52,779 nucleotides of DNA from Chloroflexota bacterium (GCA_024232355.1 JAAEPW010000200.1:1-52779); one strand, 5' to 3'. Shown: positions 18,265 to 27,019, counted from the stretch's first letter. The notes: generated from the sequence alone by a model not told the origin. Translations and numbers: made by a program.

Positions 18265-19149
18265 TTGAAACCACCAGTCGATCCCGTTCTCATTCAAATT
18301 GCACCAGGTTTTGGCATTCATTGGTACGGCATCCTGATCGTCACCGGCATCATGTTGGGTACTGTCTACGCATCCTGGCGAGCCAAACAAGATGGCGAAA
18401 ACCCCGACCATGCATGGAACGGACTTATGGTTGCCATCATCTTGGGCATCATCGGCGCCCGACTTTACCACGTTTTTTCTGATCCAACAGGCGGAATGGT
18501 GGGCTGGAGCTACTATCGCCAACATCCAATGGAAATCCTGCAAATTCAAAAAGGCGGTCTGGGCATCTATGGAGCCATCATCGGGGGCGTACTGGGGGTA
18601 GTCATATTCGCGTGGCGCGCTAAATTGCGCCCGTTGCAGTGGCTCGACTATGGGGCACCAGGACTGGCGCTAGGTCAAGTCATTGGGCGTTGGGGAAATT
18701 TTGTCAACCAAGAACTGTATGGCCCTCCTACTAACTCATCCTGGGGTCTGATCATTGATCCTGCACACCGCATCGCCCCTTACAACGATCTCACCGTTTA
18801 TCCACCAGACACCCTCTTCCATCCCACATTCCTTTACGAGTCATTGTGGTGTTTGGTACTGTTCATCACCCTGGCATTGATCGCACACAAGCTCAAGGAT
18901 CGATTATTGGAAGGGGACATGATCCTGTGCTATATCATTGGCTACCCCCTAGGTCGTTTTTTCATCGAGTATTTTCGCCCAGATGCCTGGATGATTGGTC
19001 CCATCGCCGCCGCGCAATTATTCGCCCTCATCTGTATGACCGGTGGAATCGCAACACTTGTCGTGCGCCACGTCAGAGCCCGCGGAAAGAGTGCGAAACC
19101 AATTGCAGTTGAACCAGAATCAGATACAGAGTATGAGCCTGAGAACTAG
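18265..19149 (+). CDS. lgt: Prolipoprotein diacylglyceryl transferase
   Basis: Integral membrane enzyme that transfers diacylglycerol from phosphatidylglycerol to the lipobox Cys of prolipoproteins, the first step of lipoprotein maturation. 294 aa with about seven membrane segments. Diagnostic sequence: FGIHWYGILIVTGIMLG near the N-terminus, IIGARLYHVF, GGLGIYGAIIGG, the Lgt signature GQVIGRWGNFVNQELYGPPT, HPTFLYESLW, and LGRFFIEYFRPD. The start is TTG with AGGAGGA 5 nt upstream. The C-terminal 25 residues are charged and variable, as is usual. Confidence 0.96.
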   Translation: MKPPVDPVLIQIAPGFGIHWYGILIVTGIMLGTVYASWRAKQDGENPDHAWNGLMVAIILGIIGARLYHVFSDPTGGMVGWSYYRQHPMEILQIQKGGLGIYGAIIGGVLGVVIFAWRAKLRPLQWLDYGAPGLALGQVIGRWGNFVNQELYGPPTNSSWGLIIDPAHRIAPYNDLTVYPPDTLFHPTFLYESLWCLVLFITLALIAHKLKDRLLEGDMILCYIIGYPLGRFFIEYFRPDAWMIGPIAAAQLFALICMTGGIATLVVRHVRARGKSAKPIAVEPESDTEYEPEN

Positions 19150-19202
19150 TTGATTTGCTACACCAGATGCCGGGTTCTCTTTGCTCCATAGAGGAATAGT
19201 CA

Positions 19203-19901
19203 ATGACACAAGGAGCAGATCTCTATCGCCTGCAAGATCTGGACAGCGAAGGAGACGCAAAACAGAGTCGCTTGACAGAGATAAAGGCCGCGTTGGGGGA
19301 AAGCAAAACCCTGAAACAAGCACGCCTGGCAGTAGAGAATGCCCAAACACTGGTCCGAAAATGGACGGTACAACAGCGCGACCTAGAATTGGAAGCCCAA
19401 GGTGTCTCGGACAAAACCTCTCGTTCTGAGCAACGGCTCTATAGCGGCGCTGTCAAGAACCCCAAAGAATTGGCAGATCTGCAAGCAGAGGTTGCCTCGC
19501 TCCAACGGAGGGGGGGGAAACTGGAAGATGATTTGCTCGAGATTATGATCGAGCGGGAAGAAGCTGAGGCCACACAAATCCAGGCTCAACAACACCTTGA
19601 TGAAACACAAGCCCACTGGTCACTTGGACAAGCAGATCTAATGGCCGAGCAGGAAGAATTACAAAAGACATTGTCAGAGACCAAGCAAGCGCGGTTGAAT
19701 CTGATGCCCAGCATTGAGGCCGATGATTTATCCACCTACCAGCACCTGCGGCGTATGAAAGGCGGACTGGCCGTAACCCAGATGACCGGAGAATCATGTG
19801 GTGCATGTGGCATGGCTGTATCGCCAAAATTGAAATGGCAATTACGACAGGAGGGACGGGTTTACTGCAGTAACTGTGAACGCATCATTGTGCGCATATG
19901 A
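19203..19901 (+). CDS. Coiled-coil C4 zinc-ribbon protein
   Basis: 232 aa of the CT398/YbgI-independent zf-RING_7 group: a long Glu/Gln/Leu-rich antiparallel coiled coil (about 5-180) and a C-terminal zinc ribbon with CGACG (about 198-202) and CSNC (about 219-222). Homologues are thought to bind nucleic acid or act as chaperone-like adaptors; the function is not settled. An ATG with an AGAGGAATAG site upstream starts it 53 nt after lgt. Two hairpins follow, so this is probably the last gene of the lgt unit. Confidence 0.85.
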   Translation: MTQGADLYRLQDLDSEGDAKQSRLTEIKAALGESKTLKQARLAVENAQTLVRKWTVQQRDLELEAQGVSDKTSRSEQRLYSGAVKNPKELADLQAEVASLQRRGGKLEDDLLEIMIEREEAEATQIQAQQHLDETQAHWSLGQADLMAEQEELQKTLSETKQARLNLMPSIEADDLSTYQHLRRMKGGLAVTQMTGESCGACGMAVSPKLKWQLRQEGRVYCSNCERIIVRI

Positions 19902-19911
19902 CAGTAAAAGC

Positions 19912-19945
19912 GCCGCGGCCTCCCCATCGATGAGGAGGCCGCGGC
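19912..19945 (+). terminator. GC-rich hairpin after the zinc-ribbon gene
   Basis: Perfect 12-bp inverted repeat GCCGCGGCCTCC / GGAGGCCGCGGC with a 10-nt loop, 10 nt after the stop. No T-run follows. A second hairpin lies 30 nt further on. Confidence 0.6.
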
Positions 19946-19977
19946 TAGCGAAAGGAGGGTAACCACAAACAACCTTT

Positions 19978-20016
19978 GATGTGGTATTTGGAGGGCGGGC
20001 AACCCATCCCCACATC
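19978..20016 (+). terminator. Second hairpin downstream of the zinc-ribbon gene
   Basis: GATGTGG (19978-19984) pairs with CCACATC (20010-20016), with GGGCGGGCAACCC inside the loop, followed by the T-rich AATCTTATTCT. It may be the actual terminator or a small structured RNA. The rest of 19946-20073 shows nothing I can name. Confidence 0.4.
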
Positions 20017-20073
20017 AATCTTATTCTAGCGCACAAGTGGTCCTGCGTCAATAGTACTTGTGTACCAATACAG

Positions 20074-20101
20074 TTGACATTCACACCAAACTAGCTATTA
20101 T
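20074..20101 (+). promoter_or_regulatory. Predicted strong promoter of the response regulator
   Basis: Perfect TTGACA (20074-20079), 16-nt spacer, TATTAT (20096-20101), 59 nt before the GTG start. The untranslated region contains two ACGGTC(C/T) copies about 13 nt apart (near 20107 and 20119) that could be binding sites. Confidence 0.65.
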
Positions 20102-20160
20102 AGAAGAACGGTCTCAGTAACGGTCCTATCTATCTGATCCTCGAAAACGGAGGTAGAGTT

Positions 20161-20850
20161 GTGAAAGAGCAAATCTTGCTCATTGAAGATGATGAAGCTT
20201 TATCGCGTATGATGCGTCTCCAACTGGAGCATGCGGGGTACCAAGTCACAGCATGCCAAACTGGAACGAGCGGACTAGAAGCAGCCCGCGAGTCGGAGCC
20301 AGATGTAATTTTGCTCGACATTCTCCTACCTGATATGGATGGTTGGGTCGTCTGCGAAGGATTGAAGAAAATCAGCGATGCCCCGATTATCTTTTCGACT
20401 GCGTTAGGGTCCGAACGAGACGTTATTCGAGGACTCGAGCTGGGCGCTGATGACTATATGATCAAGCCCTTTAGCTACAAAGAACTTTTAGCCCGCGTCA
20501 AGGCCGCTTTGCACCGAGCCCAACGCACTGCTTCTCGGGGAACAACTTATGAGAATGGGCCACTCTCTGTAGATCTGGAAAAACACATTGTCAAGGTAAA
20601 CGAAGAGCATATCATTCTCACACCTCTGGAATACAAACTGCTGGCAGCCTTGGTTGAGGAAGCTGGAAATGTGGTACCGCACGAGGCACTCTTGCGTCAA
20701 GTATGGGGACAGCAACACGAAAATCAACGCCAGTACTTGAAATTGTACATTTGGTACCTACGCCAAAAAATCGAGGCAGACCCATCAAAGCCGAAACTCA
20801 TCCTTACTGAACGAGGAATCGGTTATCGGCTGCTTGCCAGCCAAAAATAG
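20161..20850 (+). CDS. PhoB/OmpR-type response regulator
   Basis: 229 aa. The N-terminal receiver has the acidic pair (IEDDE), phosphoacceptor Asp53 in ILLDILLPDMDG and Lys102 in MIKPFS; the C-terminal winged helix (about 130-225) ends LILTERGIGYRL, typical of OmpR/PhoB DNA-binding domains. It is therefore a phosphorylation-controlled transcription factor. The start is GTG with GGAGG 8 nt upstream. No histidine kinase is adjacent; the next gene encodes a NACHT-HEAT ATPase starting 31 nt later, so the two are probably co-transcribed from the TTGACA promoter. Confidence 0.92.
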   Translation: MKEQILLIEDDEALSRMMRLQLEHAGYQVTACQTGTSGLEAARESEPDVILLDILLPDMDGWVVCEGLKKISDAPIIFSTALGSERDVIRGLELGADDYMIKPFSYKELLARVKAALHRAQRTASRGTTYENGPLSVDLEKHIVKVNEEHIILTPLEYKLLAALVEEAGNVVPHEALLRQVWGQQHENQRQYLKLYIWYLRQKIEADPSKPKLILTERGIGYRLLASQK

Positions 20851-20881
20851 CAACGGAACACGACATTTCCAAGGACAGATT

Positions 20882-23371
20882 ATGCTTTACGCCATCTGCT
20901 CCGTTATGCACCATCTGCCCGAGTCAACTCAAGCGCCACCTTGGCGATTTGATTTTGTATCCGCATTGATCGGTGTAATAGGTACCCTCATACTGGTTGG
21001 GTTGATCTACTATTTTCGTGACAAGTTGAGCCAAGGTCGGGAAAATATCACGGGGTCACTGACCCAATTCTCGCAAGGTCTGCAGGCCAACACCGATGAT
21101 CGCTACCGTGCACTGGTCGTTACACAAGCACGCTCTCTTAGCACATTAGCGCACGTTGCTCCATTAAATGTCGTCTTTGTAGAGCCTGAACTGATCGTCC
21201 CGATTTCTTCGATTCAATCCCCTTCAGATACTGATGCGCAGACTACCGGTCCTTATGTCTTGCCGTGGGGTCAGATAGTGGGTGAACATCCCAAACTGGT
21301 AATTCTGGGCGCTCCAGGAACGGGAAAGACTGTGCTTTTGGCCCGCATTGCCATTGTGTGTGCTCGCGCAATAGAAAAAAGCAGCGAGACTAGAACGGTA
21401 CCGGAATCCATTCTAGGCCGATTACCTATCTATGTACCGCTCTCAGCAATGAACTGGGATGAACCTGACCAAGATGAACCTGATGGAGAAGGCAAAACAG
21501 ACAAACAGGAAAGCAAAGTAGATAAACTAATCGACACAGCAATAACTGCCGTTACAGGCAATAAAGGAATGGCGAACGTTCTCTACGAGTACCTAAAGGC
21601 TGGACGGGCCACCATACTCGTAGATGGGTGGGATGAATTGCTACCATCGCAGCAACAGCGTGCAACCGCATGGATATCTGAACTGACCAATGACCTGTCG
21701 GGCAACTTGTGGTTAGTCAGCGCAGAGCCGCGAGGGTATGCGCCCCTAATTGAAGCCGGTTTCATCTCTCTAAAACTAAAGGCGTGGAACACCACACAAA
21801 TTGAAGCATTCACACAGCAATGGTTAGCAGCCTGCCCCCCAACTGATGCCGATGGCGCAGAGTCTGGCGTTGCTCTCCGCCAGTTAACGGCTGCACTCCA
21901 ATATGCCGCGCGAGCAGGGGCTCCTCCATTAGAATTGGCATTGCAAGCGTTTGTATATCTCTCGGACGGACAAATGCCAGCCAAACGGGCATCGTTGTTC
22001 GACCAGGTGCTGGACTTGTTGCTACGACAGGAAAAAGAAGAAAATCTCTGGCTATCGACAGCTTGCCGTGCAACATTGGAACAGATCGCATCAGACTTGC
22101 AGCAAAACGAGCGTACCACTATCAGCCGAGAGGAGATTGACGCCGCTATCGAGTCTACGCTTTCTTTGTCCGAGGAACTTTCTGCACGCGCAAGCGCCCA
22201 GGTCTTTCGTACCATAACTGGTGAACAAGGGTTGCTTCGCTCGACACTTTCCAATCACTATTCCTTCACCCATCCACTCTGGCAGGCGTATCTGGCAACA
22301 CGTCAACTGATCACCCTTGATTCGATTGATCTTACCGAACGACTAGACGACCACCACTGGGCCGAGGTGTCACGCTTTTACATCGAAATCGGTGACGCGG
22401 AATCCCTGGTGACCGCCTGGCTACGTCGTCCAGATGACATATTCTGCACGCGCCTTCGGACCCTTGGTTCTTGGATCAAGGTGGCCCCAGAGAATGCAAG
22501 CTGGCGTGATGGAGCAATGGCAATGTTGGCCCGCAGATTTATGCAATCCAAGCATCCGGCACAGATCCAGCGAGGATTGGCAGAATCACTGGCAGCAACC
22601 AACATGTCGGGCGTCACCTACCTTTTCAAACAAGCGCTCCGACATCCAGATGCCGGAATGCGTCAGGCTGCTGCTATAGGATTGACCAAAACAGCAAACG
22701 ACTCGGACTTGCCTGCACTGGAAGCAGCACTGGCAGACAATGATCCTGCTGTGCCAGAAATCATTATCCGTGGCCTCGCACGTCTAGGCACCGACGCAGC
22801 AACACGATTGCTGGCCCGAGTATTCCTAGAAGGAGACGAAGCGATCAGCACCGTAGCTGCCGAGGCTCTGGCCCAATGCGGAAAAGAGGGTGTAGATTTC
22901 TTGTATGAAGCGATCGAATCTGAGGATACAATAACCCGTCGGGCGACCGTATTTGGATTGGCGAAAATTGGGGCGCGAGATCTGTTAGAAAAAGTGGCAC
23001 GGGATGACGAGCAGTGGATTGTGCGTTCGGCTGCCGTGACAGCAATGGAAAAGTTAGCAGAACAGGAAAAAATCTCTGGTATTGTGCCTCCACCAAAAAC
23101 CGAACAATTGCCGTGGCTCATCTCGTGGGCAGCATCCAAGGGTGAGGGAGTTGGATTGGGTAACGCGGCACGCCGGATGGTCTTGCGTGCCCTGATCGAA
23201 GGGGATGCATCGACCCGATTGGCAGCGGCAGAAACGTTATCAGAAGTAGGGCGGCCGGATGACATCGAGCTACTAAAAAGAGCCTTGACCATTCCCGACC
23301 CGGACGTCGCCAATGCGGCGTTGGAGGCATTAATCGGGATCAGCGAGCGGTATGCGCTGAGGATTGAGTAG
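20882..23371 (+). CDS. Membrane-anchored NACHT ATPase with HEAT repeats
   Basis: 829 aa from ATG 20882 (AAGGA 6 nt upstream; an ATG at 20834 inside the regulator gene is less likely). One membrane helix lies near the N-terminus (about 25-45, SALIGVIGTLILVGLIYYF). A NACHT-type STAND ATPase follows: Walker A ILGAPGTGKTVLL (about 140-152), Walker B TILVDGWDELLPSQQQ (about 240-255) and FTHPLWQAYLATRQL (a winged-helix-like region near 460). The C-terminal third (about 550-825) is alpha-helical HEAT repeats, for example GMRQAAAIGLTKTAND and EAISTVAAEALAQCG. STAND ATPases are ligand-triggered switches in signalling and immunity; here no separate effector domain is seen. Partner regulator upstream. 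Confidence 0.88.
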   Translation: MLYAICSVMHHLPESTQAPPWRFDFVSALIGVIGTLILVGLIYYFRDKLSQGRENITGSLTQFSQGLQANTDDRYRALVVTQARSLSTLAHVAPLNVVFVEPELIVPISSIQSPSDTDAQTTGPYVLPWGQIVGEHPKLVILGAPGTGKTVLLARIAIVCARAIEKSSETRTVPESILGRLPIYVPLSAMNWDEPDQDEPDGEGKTDKQESKVDKLIDTAITAVTGNKGMANVLYEYLKAGRATILVDGWDELLPSQQQRATAWISELTNDLSGNLWLVSAEPRGYAPLIEAGFISLKLKAWNTTQIEAFTQQWLAACPPTDADGAESGVALRQLTAALQYAARAGAPPLELALQAFVYLSDGQMPAKRASLFDQVLDLLLRQEKEENLWLSTACRATLEQIASDLQQNERTTISREEIDAAIESTLSLSEELSARASAQVFRTITGEQGLLRSTLSNHYSFTHPLWQAYLATRQLITLDSIDLTERLDDHHWAEVSRFYIEIGDAESLVTAWLRRPDDIFCTRLRTLGSWIKVAPENASWRDGAMAMLARRFMQSKHPAQIQRGLAESLAATNMSGVTYLFKQALRHPDAGMRQAAAIGLTKTANDSDLPALEAALADNDPAVPEIIIRGLARLGTDAATRLLARVFLEGDEAISTVAAEALAQCGKEGVDFLYEAIESEDTITRRATVFGLAKIGARDLLEKVARDDEQWIVRSAAVTAMEKLAEQEKISGIVPPPKTEQLPWLISWAASKGEGVGLGNAARRMVLRALIEGDASTRLAAAETLSEVGRPDDIELLKRALTIPDPDVANAALEALIGISERYALRIE

Positions 23372-23398
23372 ACAGACAAAAAACAGGTGATGTTGGCG

Positions 23399-23692
23399 CT
23401 ACTCTGCACCCAATAGAGCAAAAACAGCTTTAGCAGAAACACCTCGTACGCGCACCCGTTTCTGGCGGGAAGTATGACCACTGAGAATCTCGACTGCCGA
23501 GGGCGAAACCCCCAACTGCCTAGCCAAGAATATCTGCAACGCTCGATTAGCCTTGCCTCTCTCAGGTGGAGCCGTCAACCGTATCTTGAGCGCGTCGTCG
23601 AATAGTCCGATAATCTGTTCCTGCCTGCTCTTGGGAACTATACGCACTCGAAAGGTACAGCCTTCTTTTTCCTCCATTACCGACAGCGCCAC
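23399..23692 (-). CDS. yggU: DUF167/YggU family protein
   Basis: 97 aa of the UPF0235 family: FRVRIVPKSRQEQIIGLFDD, IRLTAPPERGKANRAL and VEILSGHTSRQKRVRV are the family's conserved blocks. The molecular function is unknown. It starts immediately after the yggT stop codon (1-nt gap) and is the last gene of the minus-strand unit DUF2085-pgeF-yggS-yggT-yggU. yggS-yggT-yggU clustering is widespread in bacteria. Confidence 0.92.
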   Translation of the reverse strand: MALSVMEEKEGCTFRVRIVPKSRQEQIIGLFDDALKIRLTAPPERGKANRALQIFLARQLGVSPSAVEILSGHTSRQKRVRVRGVSAKAVFALLGAE

Positions 23693-23693
23693 G

Positions 23694-23972
23694 TTACCCC
23701 CCGCGATAAAACAGTAGCAAAATCGACGTCAGCAATTGTTCCACGAGCCAAAGAATGAGCAGAGCCACCATAGGCGTAAAGTCCAGGCCACCCTGGGGCA
23801 GAATATAGCGACGCAATGGAGCCAACACCGGCTCAGTGATTTGGAACACGAAACGCGTCACCGGATGATGGTCGAGGCTGACATTGAGCCAAGACAAGAG
23901 CACACGAACAATAAAAGCAAGAGAGTAAAGCTTAAAGAACCAAGCAACCAATTGCAATAGAAAAACAGCCAT
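23694..23972 (-). CDS. yggT: YggT family membrane protein
   Basis: 92 aa with two hydrophobic helices (about 2-25 and 65-88). The conserved blocks are FIVRVLLSWLNV, and FQITEPVLAPLRRYILPQGGLDFTPMVA interrupted here only by line of reading. YggT proteins are small membrane proteins linked to cell-division and osmotic phenotypes in several bacteria. ATG 23972 is chosen over the longer frame to 24017 because GGAGG lies 5 nt upstream. The longer frame would read through copies of the yggS-derived repeat. Confidence 0.92.
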   Translation of the reverse strand: MAVFLLQLVAWFFKLYSLAFIVRVLLSWLNVSLDHHPVTRFVFQITEPVLAPLRRYILPQGGLDFTPMVALLILWLVEQLLTSILLLFYRGG

Positions 23973-23995
23973 GTGAACCTCCATCCATACAACCG

Positions 23996-24130
23996 TACGC
24001 CGAAAATGGCGCGCCAATCGTTAGGATAACTGCGCACCAAAAATGGTGCGTCAATCGTCAGTACAATCGCGCGCCAAAAATAGCGCGTCAATCATCAGTA
24101 CAATCGCGCGCCAAAAATGGCGCGCCCAAT
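23996..24130 (-). repeat. Tandem repeat of the yggS 3' end (four ~37-bp copies)
   Basis: Read on the minus strand, the last codons of yggS (encoding [12 protein letters not shown] and the stop) are followed by three more degenerate copies of the same ~37-bp unit, filling the space to yggT. Each unit contains a palindrome of the type GGCGCGCCATTTTTGGCGCGC. Approximate copies are 24130-24106 (coding), 24105-24069, 24068-24031 and 24030-23996. One copy changes both arms together (GCACC / GGTGC), keeping the hairpin. Confidence 0.8.
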
Positions 24131-24829
24131 GCGCACCATCGTTGCTCCCTCCTCAATCGCAACCTCAAAATCACCGGTCATACCCATCGAAAGATGACGC
24201 CAGTCAGAGGCGGGAAAACGCTCTCGCAGCGCATCCAGCAAGGCACGCAGACGAATAAACACCAGCCGCACCGTCTCTGGGTCAGCGACAAAGGGGGCCA
24301 TCGTCATCAAGCCCTGCACTTTAAGACCCGGCAGCGCCGCAATCTCCCCGACAGTGGTGAAAAAAGCTTCTCGCTGCGCTTTATCATGCTCCCAGTCCTG
24401 AAGAGAGAAGCCAAACTTGCTTTCCTCACCAGAGACGTTACACTCTAGCAGTACGGACAACGTCCGTCCGGAATCCTGTGCAAAGCGGCTCAGTCGCTGC
24501 GCAATCTTGAGCCGCCCCACCGAGTGGATACAGTCAAAATGTGCCACGGTCGCTTGGGCCTTGCGGCTCTGCACGTGACCGACCATGTGCCAGATCGGTT
24601 GGGAATCAGGAACGGTAGTACGAAAGGCGGAAATCTTGGTACTCCCCTCCTGGACGCGATTTTCACCAAAATGGCGCAGGCCAGCTTGATATGCGGCAAC
24701 AACTGTCTCAGCTGGATGTGTCTTGGTCACGGCGATCAGTGTGACCTCGGAGGGATCCCGCCCAGCCCGCAGTGCAGCCTCTGCGATCCGCGCTTGCACT
24801 CGCGCCAGATTATGTGCGATATTCGTCAT
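24095..24829 (-). CDS. yggS: YggS-type PLP homeostasis protein
   Basis: 244 aa of the YggS/PROSC/YBL036C family, which binds pyridoxal 5'-phosphate and keeps vitamin B6 and amino acid pools in balance; no catalytic activity is established. PLP-binding Lys36 is in [31 protein letters not shown] and the C-terminal [21 protein letters not shown] are the other family blocks. The ATG overlaps the pgeF stop as ATGA. The last ~12 codons form the first unit of the tandem repeat that continues beyond the stop. Confidence 0.94.
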   Translation of the reverse strand: MTNIAHNLARVQARIAEAALRAGRDPSEVTLIAVTKTHPAETVVAAYQAGLRHFGENRVQEGSTKISAFRTTVPDSQPIWHMVGHVQSRKAQATVAHFDCIHSVGRLKIAQRLSRFAQDSGRTLSVLLECNVSGEESKFGFSLQDWEHDKAQREAFFTTVGEIAALPGLKVQGLMTMAPFVADPETVRLVFIRLRALLDALRERFPASDWRHLSMGMTGDFEVAIEEGATMVRIGRAIFGARLY

Positions 24830-25614
24830 TCCAACAACTCCATCACGATGCCAAAACGCCCAGTCTGTCCATGTTCGGCTCGGTGCGAAAAGAACTCATC
24901 CATGCGGCACGCAGTACAGAGACACGCATTCTCAATCCGCTCCACACCAGCGGCATCAAGTTGAGCCTGTACCGCAGCGGGCAAATCAAGATGAATTTGT
25001 CCATTGACACGATGTACTATGTCGGCTCCGGCCGGGCACGCGACCTTTACCGCATCCACCACTTCTGGTCCTACCTCGTAGCAGCAAGGGCCGATGGTCG
25101 GACCGATGCCGGCCCACACATCAGCCAGATCGCAGTCCAATCGCTCCACCATCGTCCGAACCGTAGCCTCGGCGCTGCCAGCCACCACACCGCGCCATCC
25201 GGCGTGAGCCATCCCGATCACGCGCTGTACAGGATCAAAGAATAGCACCGACGCACAGTCACCAAAGCGCATCAACAGCGGCACCGACGGCACAGCGGTC
25301 ACCAGGGCATCAGTTTCCGGTTGGACACTACCCAGGTGAGCTTGTTCGACCACTCCCACACGTGCGCCATGCACTTGGTATGGGCTCACAACTTTCTCGA
25401 GACTTGTTCCCAACAGTCCTAACGCACGCCGATGATTCTCTTTCACTGCCGACAGGTCGTCACCAACAGTGTGTCCCAGGTTGAGCGAGGCATAAGGCCC
25501 CTCGCTCACACCGCCGATACGAGTCAAAATCGCATGGTTCAGCCCCGCGATTTCGTTCAACTCTTGAAAACGATACAGCACAATGCCGTCTATACACTCT
25601 CGTATCATTGTCAT
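24826..25614 (-). CDS. pgeF: PgeF/YfiH-type multicopper (laccase-fold) purine enzyme
   Basis: 262 aa of the Cu-oxidase_4/DUF152 family, described as polyphenol oxidase and as purine nucleoside phosphorylase/adenosine deaminase or as a peptidoglycan-editing factor. Metal-ligand regions are visible: PYQVHGARVGVVE, FGDCASVLFFDP, MAHAGWRGVVAGSAEATV, and IGPCCYEVG; the C-terminus carries ENACLCTACRMDEFFSHRAE. It lies 9 nt after DUF2085 and overlaps yggS by 4 nt. The pgeF-yggS pairing is common. Confidence 0.92.
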   Translation of the reverse strand: MTMIRECIDGIVLYRFQELNEIAGLNHAILTRIGGVSEGPYASLNLGHTVGDDLSAVKENHRRALGLLGTSLEKVVSPYQVHGARVGVVEQAHLGSVQPETDALVTAVPSVPLLMRFGDCASVLFFDPVQRVIGMAHAGWRGVVAGSAEATVRTMVERLDCDLADVWAGIGPTIGPCCYEVGPEVVDAVKVACPAGADIVHRVNGQIHLDLPAAVQAQLDAAGVERIENACLCTACRMDEFFSHRAEHGQTGRFGIVMELLE

Positions 25615-25623
25615 TGTAAAGGA

Positions 25624-26427
25624 TTATGACCACCCAAACCGTTTATGGAACGACTCGCGCATCTCTTCCATTGATTCTTGAACAATAGGGTAAGCCAACC
25701 AAACCGTTGCCAAGCCAAAGAGCGCGCCTGTGACCACCCGCATTGTTGGTGTAGTCTCGTGAGGCGTAATTGGAGCACTAGACCAGAACAGAGGCACAAT
25801 ATAAGATACGAACTGATACCCCCCATCCAGCAGCATCGGCAGTATGCCCAAGCCGATGTAAGCCCACCATGGAAGTGATGATATCTTCCAGAACCGGCGC
25901 AAAAATCCAAAAGCTAATCCGGCGAGCAGAATCACGCCATAGATAGCCACGTCACGTTGGCAAAGCCCCACCTTGTAGCCGATCGCGTCGTTGCCAACAA
26001 AGGCGCGCGTTGCCGTCCCAAGCCCAATACTGGTCTCTAACCGTTCCATCAACTCTTTAGCCGCATAGGTCCACTGTGGGCCAAACAAAAAGAAGGACCG
26101 CTGAGGTAACTGGTGACACAATGGTCGGTAAATGGTATAGATGATCTTTGCCAGCCATTGAGCATTCAAGTGCATCAACATTGGAGCAAAGGTAGGAAGA
26201 CCCACGTAGAAAAAAGCAAAGGCGTTAAAAACAGCCAACCAATGTTTAGAAAACCAAAAAGCAAGTCGATCTACTACAACAATAGCTCGTCCCCCGGGGC
26301 GATTCGTAGCACGCCGCTCCGCCTGGCGACGTTCCACCTCGGCCAGCACCTCTGCAGTCGTCATTTCTGCAGGCACAACATCAATCTCTGATGAATTGGT
26401 TCGCTCAATTTCGTTTGATTTGTCCAT
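25624..26427 (-). CDS. DUF2085 membrane protein
   Basis: 267 aa. A polar N-terminal ~65 residues (with RRQAERRATNRPGGR) precede four to five membrane helices. Diagnostic blocks for DUF2085 are YRPLCHQLPQRSFFLFG, FVGNDAIGYKVGLCQRDVAIY and PMLLDGGYQF, including the conserved CHQ and CQRD residues. Its function is unknown; the family is common in Chloroflexota and Firmicutes. The -10 box of its predicted promoter ends only 10 nt before the ATG, so the message may be almost leaderless. It is the first gene of the pgeF-yggSTU unit. Confidence 0.9.
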   Translation of the reverse strand: MDKSNEIERTNSSEIDVVPAEMTTAEVLAEVERRQAERRATNRPGGRAIVVVDRLAFWFSKHWLAVFNAFAFFYVGLPTFAPMLMHLNAQWLAKIIYTIYRPLCHQLPQRSFFLFGPQWTYAAKELMERLETSIGLGTATRAFVGNDAIGYKVGLCQRDVAIYGVILLAGLAFGFLRRFWKISSLPWWAYIGLGILPMLLDGGYQFVSYIVPLFWSSAPITPHETTPTMRVVTGALFGLATVWLAYPIVQESMEEMRESFHKRFGWS

Positions 26428-26437
26428 TTGATGTTCG

Positions 26438-26465
26438 ATTATAACACAAACAATCTATCCGACAA
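26438..26465 (-). promoter_or_regulatory. Predicted promoter of the DUF2085-yggU unit
   Basis: Minus strand TTGTCG (26465-26460), 16-nt spacer, perfect TATAAT (26443-26438). A start 6-7 nt downstream would leave an untranslated leader of about 4 nt. Confidence 0.55.
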
Positions 26466-26573
26466 TGCTTTGATGTTATTGAATAGCAACAAAACTGTAA
26501 CCATCATTTTGCCAGAATAGGGCATACTTGTAGAAAGATCAAATCAAGAAATTAATATGGACTGGAATTTGTA

Positions 26574-26999
26574 ATGCCAAAAACTCGATCTCAAGAAACA
26601 CGCGACAAACTAATAATTTTGTCTATTGAAGACGATTACGAGTACGCCTATCTGTTGCGCGAGATGTTGACCATTGCACGGGATGCCCCATTCGAGTTGG
26701 TGCACGCTGACCAACTCGCAACCGGACAAAAGCGACTGGAAACCGAGACATTTGATCTCATCCTGTTAGATCTCTCACTACCAGATAGTTGGGGATTTGA
26801 CACCTTTGCCAGTGTTCACAATCAAGCGCCAGATGTGCCAATCATAATATTGAGCAGCCTCAGTGACAAAAAGCTGGCAATGCGGGCAGTGCAAAAGGGT
26901 GCTCTGGATTATCTGGTCAAGGGACAGGTAGATGCGAACCGCCTAAGGCGAGCCATACACCATGCAGTCGAGCAGAATCAAACAAAAGAGACATCATAA
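26574..26999 (+). CDS. Single-domain (CheY-like) response regulator
   Basis: 141 aa consisting only of a receiver domain: acidic cluster IEDDYEY, phosphoacceptor Asp66 in LILLDLSLPDSWG, Ser94/95 in IILSSLSDKK and Lys116 in YLVKGQ. No output domain, so it would act by protein contact. The variant D-S-W-G after the phosphorylation site and the YLVKG block match receivers that sit in multi-domain PAS/GAF kinases, and the receiver of the 36988 gene has a related layout. It is followed after 20 nt by a CheR-like gene. Confidence 0.9.
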   Translation: MPKTRSQETRDKLIILSIEDDYEYAYLLREMLTIARDAPFELVHADQLATGQKRLETETFDLILLDLSLPDSWGFDTFASVHNQAPDVPIIILSSLSDKKLAMRAVQKGALDYLVKGQVDANRLRRAIHHAVEQNQTKETS

Positions 27000-27019
27000 A
27001 AACAAGAGTTGATCAGCAA

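Noticed and set aside
20834..20881. Earlier start of the NACHT gene inside the regulator gene
   Set aside because: The 20882 ATG has a better ribosome binding site; the extra residues look non-conserved.
23996..24130. Possible CRISPR array (regular ~37-bp units)
   Set aside because: Units are contiguous without unique spacers, are derived from the yggS coding end, and no cas gene is present.
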